DNA of 64,000 nt from Halopenitus sp041821145 (GCF_041821145.1 NZ_JBGUBC010000003.1:62001-126000); one strand, 5' to 3'. Shown: positions 1 through 8,752, counted from the stretch's first letter. Made by a program: numbers and translations. Notes: a model not told the origin generated them from the letters alone.

Positions 1-470
1 CCGTGGGGGTTTCACGCGTGGTTCTGGAGGTACACTATCTCGTCGACATCCTCGCCGGCTGGCTACTCGGTGCGGCTCTGTTGGTTGCCGGACTCGCGCT
101 TGCCGGGAACCGCTCGTCGACGCGCCGCGACCTCGATCCGGGACGTCCGTTCCTTGCGGCCGCGTTCGTGGGCGTACTCGGAATGCTCGTCGCGTTCCGA
201 CTGGGCGAGCCGGAGAGCCTCGCGATCGCGAGCGCCGCCGCCGGAACCGCTCTCGGCGGCGCCGTCGGATGGGGTCGCTGTGAGGGTTCGGAACCACCGG
301 TCTCGATTCCGGTTGCGGTCGGTGCGTTCCTCGTCTCGGGACCGCTGTGGCTGCTCGCGTTGACGGACGTCGTTCCCTCGGTCGCCAGCGCGGTCCCCGC
401 CTTCCTCGCGAGCGCGATCATCCTTGCGACACCACGTCTCTCGGAGCGGTTCGGCGACGATTGGTGGTAG
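1..470 (+). CDS. PAP2-family phosphatase, C-terminal part (5' truncated by window edge)
   Basis: This is the last ~155 residues of a membrane phosphatase of the PAP2 (phosphatidic acid phosphatase type 2) family. The frame is open to the first base of the window, so the true start lies outside it. The first visible residues carry the family's third catalytic motif, SR-x5-H-x3-D (SRVVLEVHYLVD). It is followed by alternating hydrophobic segments that would form four or five membrane helices. The active site normally faces outward and hydrolyses lipid or polyprenyl phosphates; the substrate here cannot be told. The next gene converges on it. Family assignment rests on one motif plus membrane topology. 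Confidence 0.7.
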   Translation, partial: VGVSRVVLEVHYLVDILAGWLLGAALLVAGLALAGNRSSTRRDLDPGRPFLAAAFVGVLGMLVAFRLGEPESLAIASAAAGTALGGAVGWGRCEGSEPPVSIPVAVGAFLVSGPLWLLALTDVVPSVASAVPAFLASAIILATPRLSERFGDDWW

Positions 471-557
471 TGACGACTGACGGTGACGGTGATACTGAGA
501 CGCGGTGACCACGATCAGCGAGCGTCACCACGACGCTGACGCGGCGGGATCCTCCGT

Positions 558-1427
558 TCACTCCGTCTGCCGGTCGTCTTCGGCTCCGACGTCGTCGCTC
601 TCCTCGCTGCCCTCGTCGTCGTATTGCGATTCCCCGTATCGCTCGGACAGCTCGTCGGCGTACGATAGCTTATCGTTGGCCTTTCGAAAGACGCCGAGGA
701 GGGTGTGGATCTCCCGATCGGTCGGGTGTGCGCGTCCGAGCACCCGTCTAAACAGGGTTTGGCATCGGTCGCGGCGATGCTCGCGGTGATCAGCATGTTC
801 GAGGAAGTCCCCGAAGTATTGGTGGAGCCGCTCGATGTCACCCTCGGCTGCCCGTTTGCGTTCGACGTCGGGTAGCTGGTACTCGTCGACGGTGAGATCG
901 CGAAGCTCGTACAACAGGACGGTCGCGGCCTGTCCGAGGTTGAGAACCGGATATTCCTCGTCGGCCGGGATCGAACACACCTGATCGAGGCGGGCGAGTT
1001 CATCGTTGTTGAGTCCCTTGCTCTCGCGGCCGAAGACGAGCGCCGTGCGCGTCTCGACGGTCGCAAGCGACTCGCGCAGTTCCGTCGGCGTTGAGAAGGG
1101 ATATCGAACGTGCCGTCTGGCGTCCTCCCCGGTGATCGCCGTACAGCCGACCGTGTGATATCGGTTTATCACTTCATCGAAGGTCACCGTCTCGGCGTTG
1201 GGAAGGACGTCCTCGCGGGCGTGTCCGGCGAACCCGTACGCCTCGCCATCCTCCGGAAGCGCCGGCGGGTCGATCAGTTTGAGCTCCGAGAGCCCGAAAT
1301 TCTTCATTGCGCGGGCGATCGTCCCGACGTTCCCCGGCGTTTCCGGTTCGACAACGACGACGACGGGCGCCCTCGATCGCGGCTCCGACGGGGGCGTCTC
1401 CGCCGGGGCGGTATCCGGATCGCTCAT
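558..1427 (-). CDS. trmJ: tRNA (2'-O-ribose) methyltransferase, SpoU/TrmJ family
   Basis: A 289-residue SPOUT-class RNA methyltransferase. The three SpoU motifs are visible: PGNVGTIARAMKNFG (residues 31-45), ALVFGRESKGLNNDEL (129-144) and the knot segment YPVLNLGQAATVLLYEL (159-175). A charged C-terminal extension of ~100 residues fits TrmJ, which methylates the 2'-O of nucleotide 32 in the tRNA anticodon loop. The first ~20 residues are a low-complexity acidic/proline tail. Its start codon overlaps the stop of the upstream gene (ATGA, 1424-1427), so the two are probably co-translated. The target position in RNA is inferred from the family. Confidence 0.85.
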   Translation of the reverse strand: MSDPDTAPAETPPSEPRSRAPVVVVVEPETPGNVGTIARAMKNFGLSELKLIDPPALPEDGEAYGFAGHAREDVLPNAETVTFDEVINRYHTVGCTAITGEDARRHVRYPFSTPTELRESLATVETRTALVFGRESKGLNNDELARLDQVCSIPADEEYPVLNLGQAATVLLYELRDLTVDEYQLPDVERKRAAEGDIERLHQYFGDFLEHADHREHRRDRCQTLFRRVLGRAHPTDREIHTLLGVFRKANDKLSYADELSERYGESQYDDEGSEESDDVGAEDDRQTE

Positions 1428-2029
1428 CGGTCCGCACGCGGGTACTCCGTCGACAGGTCGAGGTCGCTTTCGGCGATCGCCTCAGGATCGACGCGCTCGG
1501 CCTCGCGTTCGGCCGCCTCCTCGTCGTCCTCGACGTATGATCGGATGTCGATCCGCCGTCCCTCGAAGTCCGCTTCGAGCCGGTCTTGAACCTCGTTTTG
1601 TCCCGGCGGATCCGGGAGCCCTTCCGGGTCCGCATCCACATGCTCGAGGCCGCCGTATCCCTCCGGTGCGCGATTTCCGGCGGCGTACCACTCGTGGAAC
1701 TGATCGGCAAACTCGGCCGATCCCTTGTGTTCGCGGCCCCCCGCCTCCCGGAACCAGTAGAGGAAATCCTGCTCGTGATCCGCACACAGCAGTAGCTCGC
1801 CGAGCGGCTCGCCGTAGACGATCGCGGCCGGGGTGGCCCGGTGGATGTCCGATTTCCCGTGTTCGATATAGCAGGCGTCACACGGCTCCTCGACGAGCTT
1901 TTGGAGGCGAACCAGTCGTTCGCGTGGTTCCTCGGGGATCTCATCGAGTGGTTTGAACTCCCCGTTCTCGTCGAATATCTCGGACTCCTCGAACCGCCAG
2001 CCACGAAGTCCGACGCTCACCTTTGACAT
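1424..2029 (-). CDS. conserved hypothetical haloarchaeal protein, first gene of a pair with the tRNA methyltransferase
   Basis: An acidic protein of 201 residues that I cannot assign to a named family. I start it at the ATG at 2029 (MSKVSVGLRGWRF) rather than at an in-frame ATG 33 bases upstream, whose extension is arginine/proline rich and unlike haloarchaeal protein. Visible features are a CDAC pair near residue 50 followed by a later C-x2-H, which could bind a metal. A tryptophan/tyrosine-rich middle and a strongly acidic C-terminal third follow. It overlaps the methyltransferase start by four bases, suggesting an RNA-related role, but that is inference only. Confidence 0.75.
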   Translation of the reverse strand: MSKVSVGLRGWRFEESEIFDENGEFKPLDEIPEEPRERLVRLQKLVEEPCDACYIEHGKSDIHRATPAAIVYGEPLGELLLCADHEQDFLYWFREAGGREHKGSAEFADQFHEWYAAGNRAPEGYGGLEHVDADPEGLPDPPGQNEVQDRLEADFEGRRIDIRSYVEDDEEAAEREAERVDPEAIAESDLDLSTEYPRADR

Positions 2030-2199
2030 GTCCGGATCTGGGCGACGCGACGGTATAAGCACGTTCCTCCGGAGCGACCAGTCGGCGTTCGGTCACCGTT
2101 AAGTCGGCTCTCAGCTCTCCTCCCGTGAGTCGATTTTCGACCGTCAACTCCGAGTCGATTTCCGGACCGCCTATGGTGATCGGGGCCGTTCGATCCCCC

Positions 2200-3453
2200 A
2201 TGCGAACTGTAGACGCAGCGGGACTCACGATCGGGGACGATCGTCCCCCGCGGATCATGGGTGTGCTCAACGTCTCCGAGGAGTCGCCGTATGACCCGAG
2301 CGTCTTCGACGATCCCGGAGAAGCAGCGGCTTACGTCGATTCGGAACTGATCGGGATGGGCGCCGACATCGTCGACGTCGGCTTGGAATCCGCGAACAAA
2401 CGGTTTGACGTCCTCTCTGCCGAGCAGGAACTCGACCGACTCGAGACGGCGATCGAAGCCATGGAGTCGACCACTGGCGACGCCGTCTGGTCGATCGAGA
2501 CTCGCTATCACGAGGTCGCGGCGGCGGCACTCGATCGCGGATTCGATATGGTCAACGACATCTGTGGGTTTGCCGACCCCGAGATGCCCGACGTCTGTTC
2601 GGCTCGCGACGCGGCCGTGGTGAAGATGGCCTCCCCGCCCGATCTCGAACGACCGGGCGCGATCGCGGACGTCGACGACATCTACGAAGCGCTCTCCCGG
2701 AACGGGTTTACCGAACGCACGATCCTCGATCCCGCCTTCGGGGGCTGGACCGAGGACAAGACGCTTGCTGACGACCGCGAGACGTTCCAGCGACTCAGGG
2801 AGTTTCGCGGCTACGGTCGCCCGATCCTGGTGTCGATAAACCGGAAGAACTTCCTTCGTGAGATCGTCGGCCGCGAGACGGAGGAAGCGCTCCCGGTGTC
2901 GCTTGCGGCGACGTCGATGGCAGTCGAGCGCGGCGCACACGTGATCCGAACTCACGACGTCGCGGAGACGCGCGATGCCGCCGCGATCGGGGCGGAGTTC
3001 GCCCGCGAGAGGGTCCGTGAGACCGTCTCGGGGGCTGAACTCGAGGAGCTCGACGTCACGACCGTTAGTGAGGCATCTCGCCATCTCGACCGGCTCGGAG
3101 CGGACGCATCGATCGCTACGGAGAGCGTCGTTCGGGCCGTCGAGGTGTCCGGTCTCGCCTCTGACCAGCTCCGGGCGGTCGAGTCGGCGACTGAGACGAC
3201 GAATGCTGCCCTCGCAGTGGCCGGAGCCTCCCGATGTGAGACGGCCGCAACGGACGGGTCGGGAGGGAAGAGGGGGACCGACTTCGATCGGACGGACGCG
3301 CGGGGGCTGCTCGTCGGCACGCCGGCTGCGCTCTCGTGTGTCAGCGATCGGCTCGCCGACGGTGCGGATGCGACCGGTCGAGCCGGTGAGAAGAGTTCTA
3401 CGCTGGCCGATATCGCTTCGGTTTTGGAGCGGATCGCCGATCCGGATCGATGA
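2200..3453 (+). CDS. folP: dihydropteroate synthase family protein with C-terminal extension
   Basis: A 417-residue protein whose first ~270 residues follow the dihydropteroate synthase TIM barrel, which joins 6-hydroxymethyldihydropterin pyrophosphate and p-aminobenzoate. Corresponding landmarks are MGVLNV (Mg-binding Asn), NDICGF, ILDPAFG, SINRKNF (substrate Lys) and RTHDV. The canonical loop NVTPDSF reads NVSEESPY here, and the MHMQG strand reads KMASPPD, so the p-aminobenzoate side of the site is altered. About 130 residues of low-similarity acidic sequence follow the barrel. The start is the ATG at 2200 (MRTVDAAGL); an upstream ATG at 2125 adds atypical sequence. mptE follows 55 bases downstream, which supports a role in folate/pterin synthesis. 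A variant enzyme with a different amine acceptor is possible. Confidence 0.75.
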   Translation: MRTVDAAGLTIGDDRPPRIMGVLNVSEESPYDPSVFDDPGEAAAYVDSELIGMGADIVDVGLESANKRFDVLSAEQELDRLETAIEAMESTTGDAVWSIETRYHEVAAAALDRGFDMVNDICGFADPEMPDVCSARDAAVVKMASPPDLERPGAIADVDDIYEALSRNGFTERTILDPAFGGWTEDKTLADDRETFQRLREFRGYGRPILVSINRKNFLREIVGRETEEALPVSLAATSMAVERGAHVIRTHDVAETRDAAAIGAEFARERVRETVSGAELEELDVTTVSEASRHLDRLGADASIATESVVRAVEVSGLASDQLRAVESATETTNAALAVAGASRCETAATDGSGGKRGTDFDRTDARGLLVGTPAALSCVSDRLADGADATGRAGEKSSTLADIASVLERIADPDR

Positions 3454-3508
3454 TCCGAACCGCACTCCCGCTCCCGTCGAGCGCGAACGCTTCGTGTTCG
3501 GGTGCGCG

Positions 3509-4207
3509 ATGGTGAACTTCGAGACGTGGGAGCCGGTCTATGAGGCGGTTCTTGCGGACTTCGGCTTCGATCGGGCGGACGACGAGCACGCCCGCGACGT
3601 CGCAAACGCATTCGCGACGCCGTTCGATCCCGGTCGGTTCGACGGGTTCGAGGGATCGACGGTGGCGATCGCCGGCGCAGGACCATCGATCGAGAACGCA
3701 TCCGCGGTCGAACGTGCGCACGGAGCGGACGCGGTCCTCGCCGCCTCCACGGCGGCCGACGTCCTCCTTGATGCCGGCGTCGAACTCGACGCGATGATCA
3801 CTGATCTCGACAAAAACCCCGAGACGGGCCGTCGTCTCAGTGAGTCCGGCGTCCCCGTGGTCGCACACGCACACGGCGACAACGTGCCGGCCGTCCGCGA
3901 GTGGCTGCCGCGGTTCGCCGACGAGCACGTCCTCGCGACCACGCAGGCCCGTCCGCGTGGGAACGTGTATGGGTTCGGCGGCTTCACGGATGGCGATCGG
4001 GCGGCGTTTCTTGCCGATCACTTCGATGCTGCGGAACTCGTGTTCGTCGGCTGGGACTTCGACGATCCGACGGTCGACCCGATGAAGATGCGGAAACTCC
4101 GGTGGGCCGAACGCCTGCTCGCCTGGCTTGAGGTGCGTCGAGACGAGCGATTTGCGGTGCTTGAGGGACGTCGACCATCGGTTCCGATGGAGTGGCCCAC
4201 GGACTGA
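3509..4207 (+). CDS. mptE: 6-hydroxymethyl-7,8-dihydropterin pyrophosphokinase, archaeal type (MptE)
   Basis: A 232-residue protein of the DUF115 family. In archaea it replaces FolK and activates 6-hydroxymethyldihydropterin with ATP, giving the substrate of dihydropteroate synthase. Visible motifs are the nucleotide-binding IAGAGPSIEN (residues 54-63), the acidic ITDLDKNPE (97-105) and AHAHGDN (119-125), then FVGWDFD near the C-terminus. I chose the ATG at 3509 (MVNFETWEPV) because the sequence before it is arginine-rich and not protein-like. It sits directly after the dihydropteroate synthase homologue on the same strand, so consecutive steps of pterin synthesis are together. Length is normal for the family. 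Confidence 0.88.
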   Translation: MVNFETWEPVYEAVLADFGFDRADDEHARDVANAFATPFDPGRFDGFEGSTVAIAGAGPSIENASAVERAHGADAVLAASTAADVLLDAGVELDAMITDLDKNPETGRRLSESGVPVVAHAHGDNVPAVREWLPRFADEHVLATTQARPRGNVYGFGGFTDGDRAAFLADHFDAAELVFVGWDFDDPTVDPMKMRKLRWAERLLAWLEVRRDERFAVLEGRRPSVPMEWPTD

Positions 4208-4227
4208 TAGAGTGGCCCACGGACTGA
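4191..4227 (+). repeat. tandem duplication over the mptE stop codon
   Basis: The 17-base sequence agtggcccacggactga occurs twice, starting at 4191 and 4211, with a period of 20 bases. The first copy contains the mptE stop codon (TGA, 4205-4207). The second copy is non-coding. It looks like a small slippage duplication. Confidence 0.85.
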
Positions 4228-4329
4228 CGATCCGATCGTGACATGCGAGTTTCGATCGTGATCGCGTTCGCGGTTCTCCGGCGGATCGGCGTCTGTGAGT
4301 CGGTCACGTTCGCGGTCCGTAACGCACCA

Positions 4330-4337
4330 TTTATAAC
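4330..4337 (+). promoter_or_regulatory. TATA box of the rpl21e-rpoF transcript
   Basis: TTTATAAC lies 28-35 bases upstream of the rpl21e ATG at 4365, in an AT-rich dip between two GC-rich genes. Transcription would start about 5-8 bases before the ATG. Confidence 0.65.
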
Positions 4338-4364
4338 TGCGCCGACGGTACTTGACCCACGACC

Positions 4365-4655
4365 ATGCCGAGTTCCAACGGGCCCAAAAAGGCGACGCGC
4401 AACAAGCTTTCGAACGCGCCGCGCGAGCGCGGCGCTTCTCCGCCACAGCGAGCGATTCAGGAGTACGAGGAGGGCCAGAAGGTCCACCTCAAGATCGACC
4501 CGAGCGTCCAGAAGGGACGCTTCCATCCCCGATTCGACGGCCACACCGGAACGGTCATCGGGAAACAGGGGTCCGTATTCAAAGTCGAGATCAACGACGG
4601 CGGCAAACGGAAGACGCTCCTCGTCTCGGCCGCCCACATGCGCGCACAGAGCTGA
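4365..4655 (+). CDS. rpl21e: 50S ribosomal protein L21e
   Basis: A basic 96-residue protein matching archaeal/eukaryotic ribosomal protein L21e, a component of the large subunit. The family's SH3-like barrel is visible around GHTGTVIGKQGSVFKVEIND (residues 59-78). It is preceded by the lysine/arginine-rich N-terminus that contacts rRNA. Length is normal. It heads the archaeal cluster rpl21e-rpoF-DUF655-ksgA, and rpoF starts 18 bases after its stop codon. The promoter is described at 4330-4337. Confidence 0.96.
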   Translation: MPSSNGPKKATRNKLSNAPRERGASPPQRAIQEYEEGQKVHLKIDPSVQKGRFHPRFDGHTGTVIGKQGSVFKVEINDGGKRKTLLVSAAHMRAQS

Positions 4656-4673
4656 TCCGGGAGTTCACGCGAG

Positions 4674-5030
4674 ATGACTATCTTCAAGGAGAAGCTCGAG
4701 GAGGAGAACATCACGGTCGCCGAGGCGAAGGAGGTCCTCGCCGACATCGAGGCGGAGCGCGCCGCCGCCGAGGACCGCGATCTCCGGTACGAACTCGCCC
4801 GCGCGATCGAACACGTCAACCGGTTCGCCACGCTCGAAGGCGAGGAGTCCCGCGAACTCGTCGAGGAACTGCTCGAACTCGAGTACGTCGACGAGCGGGC
4901 CGCGATCAAGATCGCCGACTTGCTGCCGGACGACAGGACTGAGCTCCGATCGGTGTTCGCCCACGAGCGATACTCGCTCGATGGCGACCAGCTGGACGGG
5001 ATACTGAACGTCCTCGCGAAGTACGTGTAG
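4674..5030 (+). CDS. rpoF: DNA-directed RNA polymerase subunit F (Rpb4)
   Basis: A 118-residue acidic helical protein of the archaeal RpoF/Rpb4 family. With RpoE it forms the stalk of RNA polymerase that binds nascent RNA and helps TFE and open-complex formation. The HRDC-like fold is visible in the C-terminal half, with the characteristic run RAAIKIADLLPDDRTELRSV (residues 74-93), and it ends in the typical ILNVLAKYV. Its position immediately after L21e and before DUF655 is conserved across Euryarchaeota and confirms the call. Confidence 0.94.
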   Translation: MTIFKEKLEEENITVAEAKEVLADIEAERAAAEDRDLRYELARAIEHVNRFATLEGEESRELVEELLELEYVDERAAIKIADLLPDDRTELRSVFAHERYSLDGDQLDGILNVLAKYV

Positions 5031-5129
5031 CCGCCTCGCGAGTCGACCCTCGGCCGCCCGTCGCTCGTGGACCGATCGCATCACGTCCATCGGGTCCGAA
5101 CGTCGAATCGACCGCCTCACGGCGGACGA

Positions 5130-5137
5130 TTTTTAAG
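5130..5137 (+). promoter_or_regulatory. TATA box upstream of the DUF655 gene
   Basis: TTTTTAAG is centred about 28 bases before the ATG at 5162. This spacing would give a leaderless mRNA starting near that codon. It is the reason the second of two close in-frame start codons (5156 and 5162) is preferred. Confidence 0.6.
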
Positions 5138-5161
5138 TATCACCTCCCCATAGACATGGGT

Positions 5162-5836
5162 ATGAACGACCCTCAGCGCTCGCGCGCCCTGCCGGACGGT
5201 GGAACCGATGCCCGTTCGGATGGCGAGGCCGACTCCGATTCCGGCTCGGCTGCCGACTCCGCGTTCGAGTCCACCGAGGACGATCGGAAGTTCGCGGTGG
5301 CGATCGACGTGTTGCCCACCGGCCGGCCGGGCGACGAGCGGCCCCAGTACCAGAAGTCGCCGATCGCCTACGCGCTGGGGGAGTCGGACTTCCGGCTCTT
5401 CGAGCTCACCCTGACCGAGGAGGCCGACCTCTCTGTCGGTGACCGGATCGCCCTGGAGCCGACCGACGACGAGGTGGTCTCACGATACCGCGAGGTCGAT
5501 TTCGACGAGTTGACCCACAACGCGGCTGCCGAGATCGAGTACGCCGTCGAACGGATCGTCGAGGAGAACGAGCAGCGGTTCGTCGACTTCTACAACGAGG
5601 CCGAGCCGATCACGCTCCGGCTTCACCGACTCAATCTGCTTCCCGGGATCGGCAAGAAGCTGCGGAACACGATCCTCGACGAGCGAAAGCGTGGCCCCTT
5701 CGAGAGCTTCGAGGACGTCTCCGATCGGATCTCGGGACTGCACCGTCCAAAGGAGGTTCTCGTCGAACGGATCATCGAGGAGATCCGCGAGGAGGACCTC
5801 AAATACCGGGTGTTCGTCGATCGTAACGACGAGTGA
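5162..5836 (+). CDS. DUF655 family protein, putative RNA-binding/helix-hairpin-helix
   Basis: A 224-residue member of the archaeal DUF655 family. The first ~40 residues are a haloarchaeal acidic tail. The conserved core starts at VAIDVLPTGRPGDERPQYQ and contains an OB-like segment followed by a helix-hairpin-helix stretch, LNLLPGIGKKLRNTILDERK, and a second one at RISGLHRPKEVLVERIIEEI. Such motifs bind nucleic acid without sequence specificity. In most Euryarchaeota this gene sits between rpoF and ksgA, as here, so a role in ribosome or RNA maturation is likely. The biochemical function is not known to me. Confidence 0.85.
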   Translation: MNDPQRSRALPDGGTDARSDGEADSDSGSAADSAFESTEDDRKFAVAIDVLPTGRPGDERPQYQKSPIAYALGESDFRLFELTLTEEADLSVGDRIALEPTDDEVVSRYREVDFDELTHNAAAEIEYAVERIVEENEQRFVDFYNEAEPITLRLHRLNLLPGIGKKLRNTILDERKRGPFESFEDVSDRISGLHRPKEVLVERIIEEIREEDLKYRVFVDRNDE

Positions 5837-5948
5837 GGCGACCGCGACGGTGAATGTGGACGACCGCGACGACGGGTGAGGACGCGGCGTCTCCGCGCCT
5901 TCGACGCGAAGCGGGACGTTTACCGGAATGCCACCGTTACTGTGGATA

Positions 5949-6845
5949 ATGACCGAGCCATCTCCTCGTGCGGACGGCGGGAGCGCTCCCGTCGCGGGCG
6001 AACGCGATCCGGATGGACTGATCCGGCGGGCCGGCCTCCGCGTCGATCCCGATCAGGACCAGCATTTCCTCGTCGACGATCGCGTTCTCGATCGGATCCC
6101 GACGTATCTTCCGGCCGACGCGGATCGCTCCCGACTTCTCGAGATCGGCGGCGGGGCCGGCGCGCTCACCGACCGCCTCCTCGGGACGCTCCCTGACGAC
6201 GGTCGTCTGTCCGTGATCGAACGACACGATGGCTACGCGGCGTTCATTCGCGAGGAGTTCGACGACGCGGTTCGAGCCGACCGACTCGATGTGATCCACG
6301 GGGACGCACTCGAGGTGGAACTCCCGGAGTTTACCGCCTGTGTCTCGAATCTCCCGTACGGAATCTCCTCGGAGATAGTCTTTCGACTGCTGCCCGAGAA
6401 GCGACCGCTCGTGTTGATGTTCCAGGCGGAGTTCGCGGAACGAATGGTCGCGGAAGCCGGAACCAGCGAGTACGGCCGGCTGTCGGTCTCCGCGCGTCAC
6501 TACGCGGACGTCGAGTTGGTCGAGCACGTCCCCCGTGAAGCCTTCGAGCCGAAGCCGGCCGTCCGGAGTGCGATCGTTCGATGTACACCCCGTGACCCCG
6601 ACTACGAGGTGCCCGACGAGGCGTTCTTCTTGCGGTTCGTCAAGGCGCTGTTCACTCAGCGGCGCAAGACGCTTCGAAACGCGATCCGAAACACAGGGCA
6701 CATTTCCGGTCTGGCCGAGCCGGAGGCGGTCGTCGAGGCGATCGACGAGGATGTCCTCCGACGGCGTCCGGGAACCCTCGAACCGTCCGCATTCGCCGAA
6801 CTTGCCACGATCGCGTACGAACGCGGGGAGCCCCACGATCCCTGA
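5949..6845 (+). CDS. ksgA: 16S rRNA adenine dimethyltransferase (KsgA/Dim1)
   Basis: This S-adenosylmethionine-dependent enzyme of 298 residues dimethylates the two adjacent adenines in the 3'-terminal helix of 16S rRNA, late in small-subunit assembly. The SAM-binding motif LEIGGGAGALTD (residues 64-75) and the catalytic NLPY (134-137) are intact. The KsgA C-terminal motif LFTQRRKTLRNAI is also present, with FEPKPAVRSAIV before it. The ATG at 5949 is chosen; the frame is open a little further upstream but with no family similarity. It belongs to the conserved rpl21e-rpoF-DUF655-ksgA cluster. Confidence 0.95.
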   Translation: MTEPSPRADGGSAPVAGERDPDGLIRRAGLRVDPDQDQHFLVDDRVLDRIPTYLPADADRSRLLEIGGGAGALTDRLLGTLPDDGRLSVIERHDGYAAFIREEFDDAVRADRLDVIHGDALEVELPEFTACVSNLPYGISSEIVFRLLPEKRPLVLMFQAEFAERMVAEAGTSEYGRLSVSARHYADVELVEHVPREAFEPKPAVRSAIVRCTPRDPDYEVPDEAFFLRFVKALFTQRRKTLRNAIRNTGHISGLAEPEAVVEAIDEDVLRRRPGTLEPSAFAELATIAYERGEPHDP

Positions 6846-7001
6846 TCAAAGCACGACCGGGAATGCGTCTTCGAATCCGAACCCGAAAATGAACGTTCTT
6901 AACCGATCACGGCGAACCACCCCACGAGAGGACACGATCGTTGTGAACGGACGCTTGAACTCGTGGCTAGCGGGGGGACACCCCGGTGCGGTGATCGATC
7001 G

Positions 7002-8177
7002 ATGACGGCGATGGAATCGGTCTGGCCCGGGAACGGGCAGGTGGCGCTGGGGATGATGGAACGGCTCGGGGCGAGCCTCGCCATCGTCCTGTTCGTCTTC
7101 CTCGTTCGCCATCTCGTCCGTCGATACCGCGTCTCGAAAGGGCCGGATCTCGGAACCGTCAAACGCCTCGCGCTGTCGACGGTGATGGCAGCGACCACGG
7201 CCGTCGGCGTTCTCGGATTGATCGGATTGTGGGGACTCGGCGACCAGCTACTGGCGGCGTACGGCCGTCTCGAACTTGGTTCGCAAGTTCCAAACATCGT
7301 CCTCGCCGTCATCGTTCTCGGCGGAGCCTACGCGATCACGGACTTCCTCGGACAGATCATCGGGGAGGTAGTCTCCACCGGCAAGACGATCACCTCCCAC
7401 CAAAAACAGGTGATCTACCGGTTGACACAGCTCTCGATCTACTCGCTGGCGGCGCTCGTGGTCATCGGGCTATTCACCGACAACCTCGGAAACCTCCTCG
7501 TCGGCGCGGGGTTCCTCGGCATCGTCGTCGGCATGGCGGCACGTCAGACTCTCGGGTCGGTGCTCGCCGGAGTCGTCCTGATGATCTCACAACCCTTCGC
7601 GATCGGTGATTGGGTCCAGTTCGGCGACTACGAGGGGACCGTCACCGAGATCACGATCTTTCACACTCGACTCCAGACGTTCGACGGGGAACAAGTCACC
7701 ATCCCGAACGATCGCATCGGAAACGACGTGATCGTCGATCGGTCCCGAAAGGGGCGTCTACGGATCGAGGTCGAGGTCGGCATCGATTACGCCGACGACC
7801 CTGACCACGCCGCCGATGTCGCTCGAAAGGCGACGGCGGCGATCGATGACGTGAGGACTGCGCCGCGTCCGAAGGTCGTTGCCAAGCGGTTCGGGGACTC
7901 CTCGGTCGTACTCGGCGTCCGCTTTTGGATCGATCAGCCAAGCGCCAGAAAGCGGTGGCGGACGCAGTCGAAGGTCATCTCGGCGGTACACGAGGCGTTC
8001 TCGAACGAGGGGATCACGATCCCCTTCCCGCAGCGGACGCATGGCTCGCGTCCTGAGGAACTCTCGGTCACCGTGGGATCTCCGAATTCGTCGGGGGAAT
8101 CGAGCGTCGATGGGAGCGAAAATCCGAGAAACACCCGGTCATCGGCTGACGGGAACGGATCGGGAGGTTCCGGATGA
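7002..8177 (+). CDS. MscS-family mechanosensitive ion channel
   Basis: A 391-residue small-conductance mechanosensitive channel. Four to five N-terminal membrane helices end in the pore-lining TM3-like segment, with GAGFLGIVVGMAARQTLGS followed by LAGVVLMISQPFAIGDWV. After that comes the beta domain containing GTVTEITIFHTRLQTFDGEQVTIPND, the hallmark of MscS. The soluble alpha/beta domain follows, and then ~50 residues of glycine/serine-rich tail. It opens on hypo-osmotic shock to release solutes, which is relevant to a halophile. Its stop overlaps the ATG of the downstream methyltransferase (ATGA at 8174), so the two are co-transcribed. I start at the ATG at 7002. Confidence 0.9.
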   Translation: MTAMESVWPGNGQVALGMMERLGASLAIVLFVFLVRHLVRRYRVSKGPDLGTVKRLALSTVMAATTAVGVLGLIGLWGLGDQLLAAYGRLELGSQVPNIVLAVIVLGGAYAITDFLGQIIGEVVSTGKTITSHQKQVIYRLTQLSIYSLAALVVIGLFTDNLGNLLVGAGFLGIVVGMAARQTLGSVLAGVVLMISQPFAIGDWVQFGDYEGTVTEITIFHTRLQTFDGEQVTIPNDRIGNDVIVDRSRKGRLRIEVEVGIDYADDPDHAADVARKATAAIDDVRTAPRPKVVAKRFGDSSVVLGVRFWIDQPSARKRWRTQSKVISAVHEAFSNEGITIPFPQRTHGSRPEELSVTVGSPNSSGESSVDGSENPRNTRSSADGNGSGGSG

Positions 8178-8752
8178 CCGATCTCGCGGAGCGGCGCGGG
8201 GCGGAGACGACCGTCTACCAGCCGGCCGAGGACTCCGGACTCCTCGCCGAGGCGGCGATCGAGGAGGCGACCGGCCGGGTGCTGGAGGTTGGTACCGGAT
8301 CCGGGTGGGTCGCAAAGCGAGTCGCGGAACGGGCGGATCCCGAGGCCAACATCGAGGTGGTCGCAAGCGATCTCAATCCACACGCATGCCGACAAGCGCG
8401 GGAGCGCGGACTCTCAGTCGTCCGCGGGAACCTTCTCGACCCGTTTCGGGCTGAATCGTTCGACACGGTCCTGTTCAACCCCCCGTATCTTCCGACCGAT
8501 CCCGAAAACGAATGGGACGACTGGATGGAAACTGCCCTCTCCGGTGGCGAGACCGGTCGAGCCCTCATCGATCCGTTTCTCGACGACGTGGGTCGGGTGT
8601 TGACGTCGGGCGGCTTCGTCCTGTTGCTCGTGAGTTCGCTTGCCGGCTACGAAGCCGTGCTCTCGCGCGCGGAGGAGGCGGGTTTCGATCACGAGGTCGT
8701 TCGCGAGGAGTCGTATCCCTTCGAGACGCTTTCGATCCTCCGACTGTTCTGA
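8174..8752 (+). CDS. HemK2/PrmC-like N5-glutamine protein methyltransferase
   Basis: A 192-residue class I methyltransferase with the SAM-binding motif EVGTGSGWVAK (residues 38-48) and the NPPY motif (102-105). These are typical of enzymes that methylate the amide of glutamine. In archaea and eukaryotes the small HemK2/Mtq2 type, which lacks the bacterial PrmC N-terminal domain, methylates the GGQ glutamine of release factor aRF1; that substrate is inferred. The gene overlaps the upstream MscS gene by four bases. In other Euryarchaeota it commonly follows ksgA, so the channel gene appears to be inserted between them. Confidence 0.88.
   Translation: MTDLAERRGAETTVYQPAEDSGLLAEAAIEEATGRVLEVGTGSGWVAKRVAERADPEANIEVVASDLNPHACRQARERGLSVVRGNLLDPFRAESFDTVLFNPPYLPTDPENEWDDWMETALSGGETGRALIDPFLDDVGRVLTSGGFVLLLVSSLAGYEAVLSRAEEAGFDHEVVREESYPFETLSILRLF

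Noticed and set aside
2017..3465. Long open reading frame of 482 codons on the minus strand over folP
   Set aside because: It is the GC-driven antisense shadow of the dihydropteroate synthase gene; composition is arginine-rich and no family pattern is visible.
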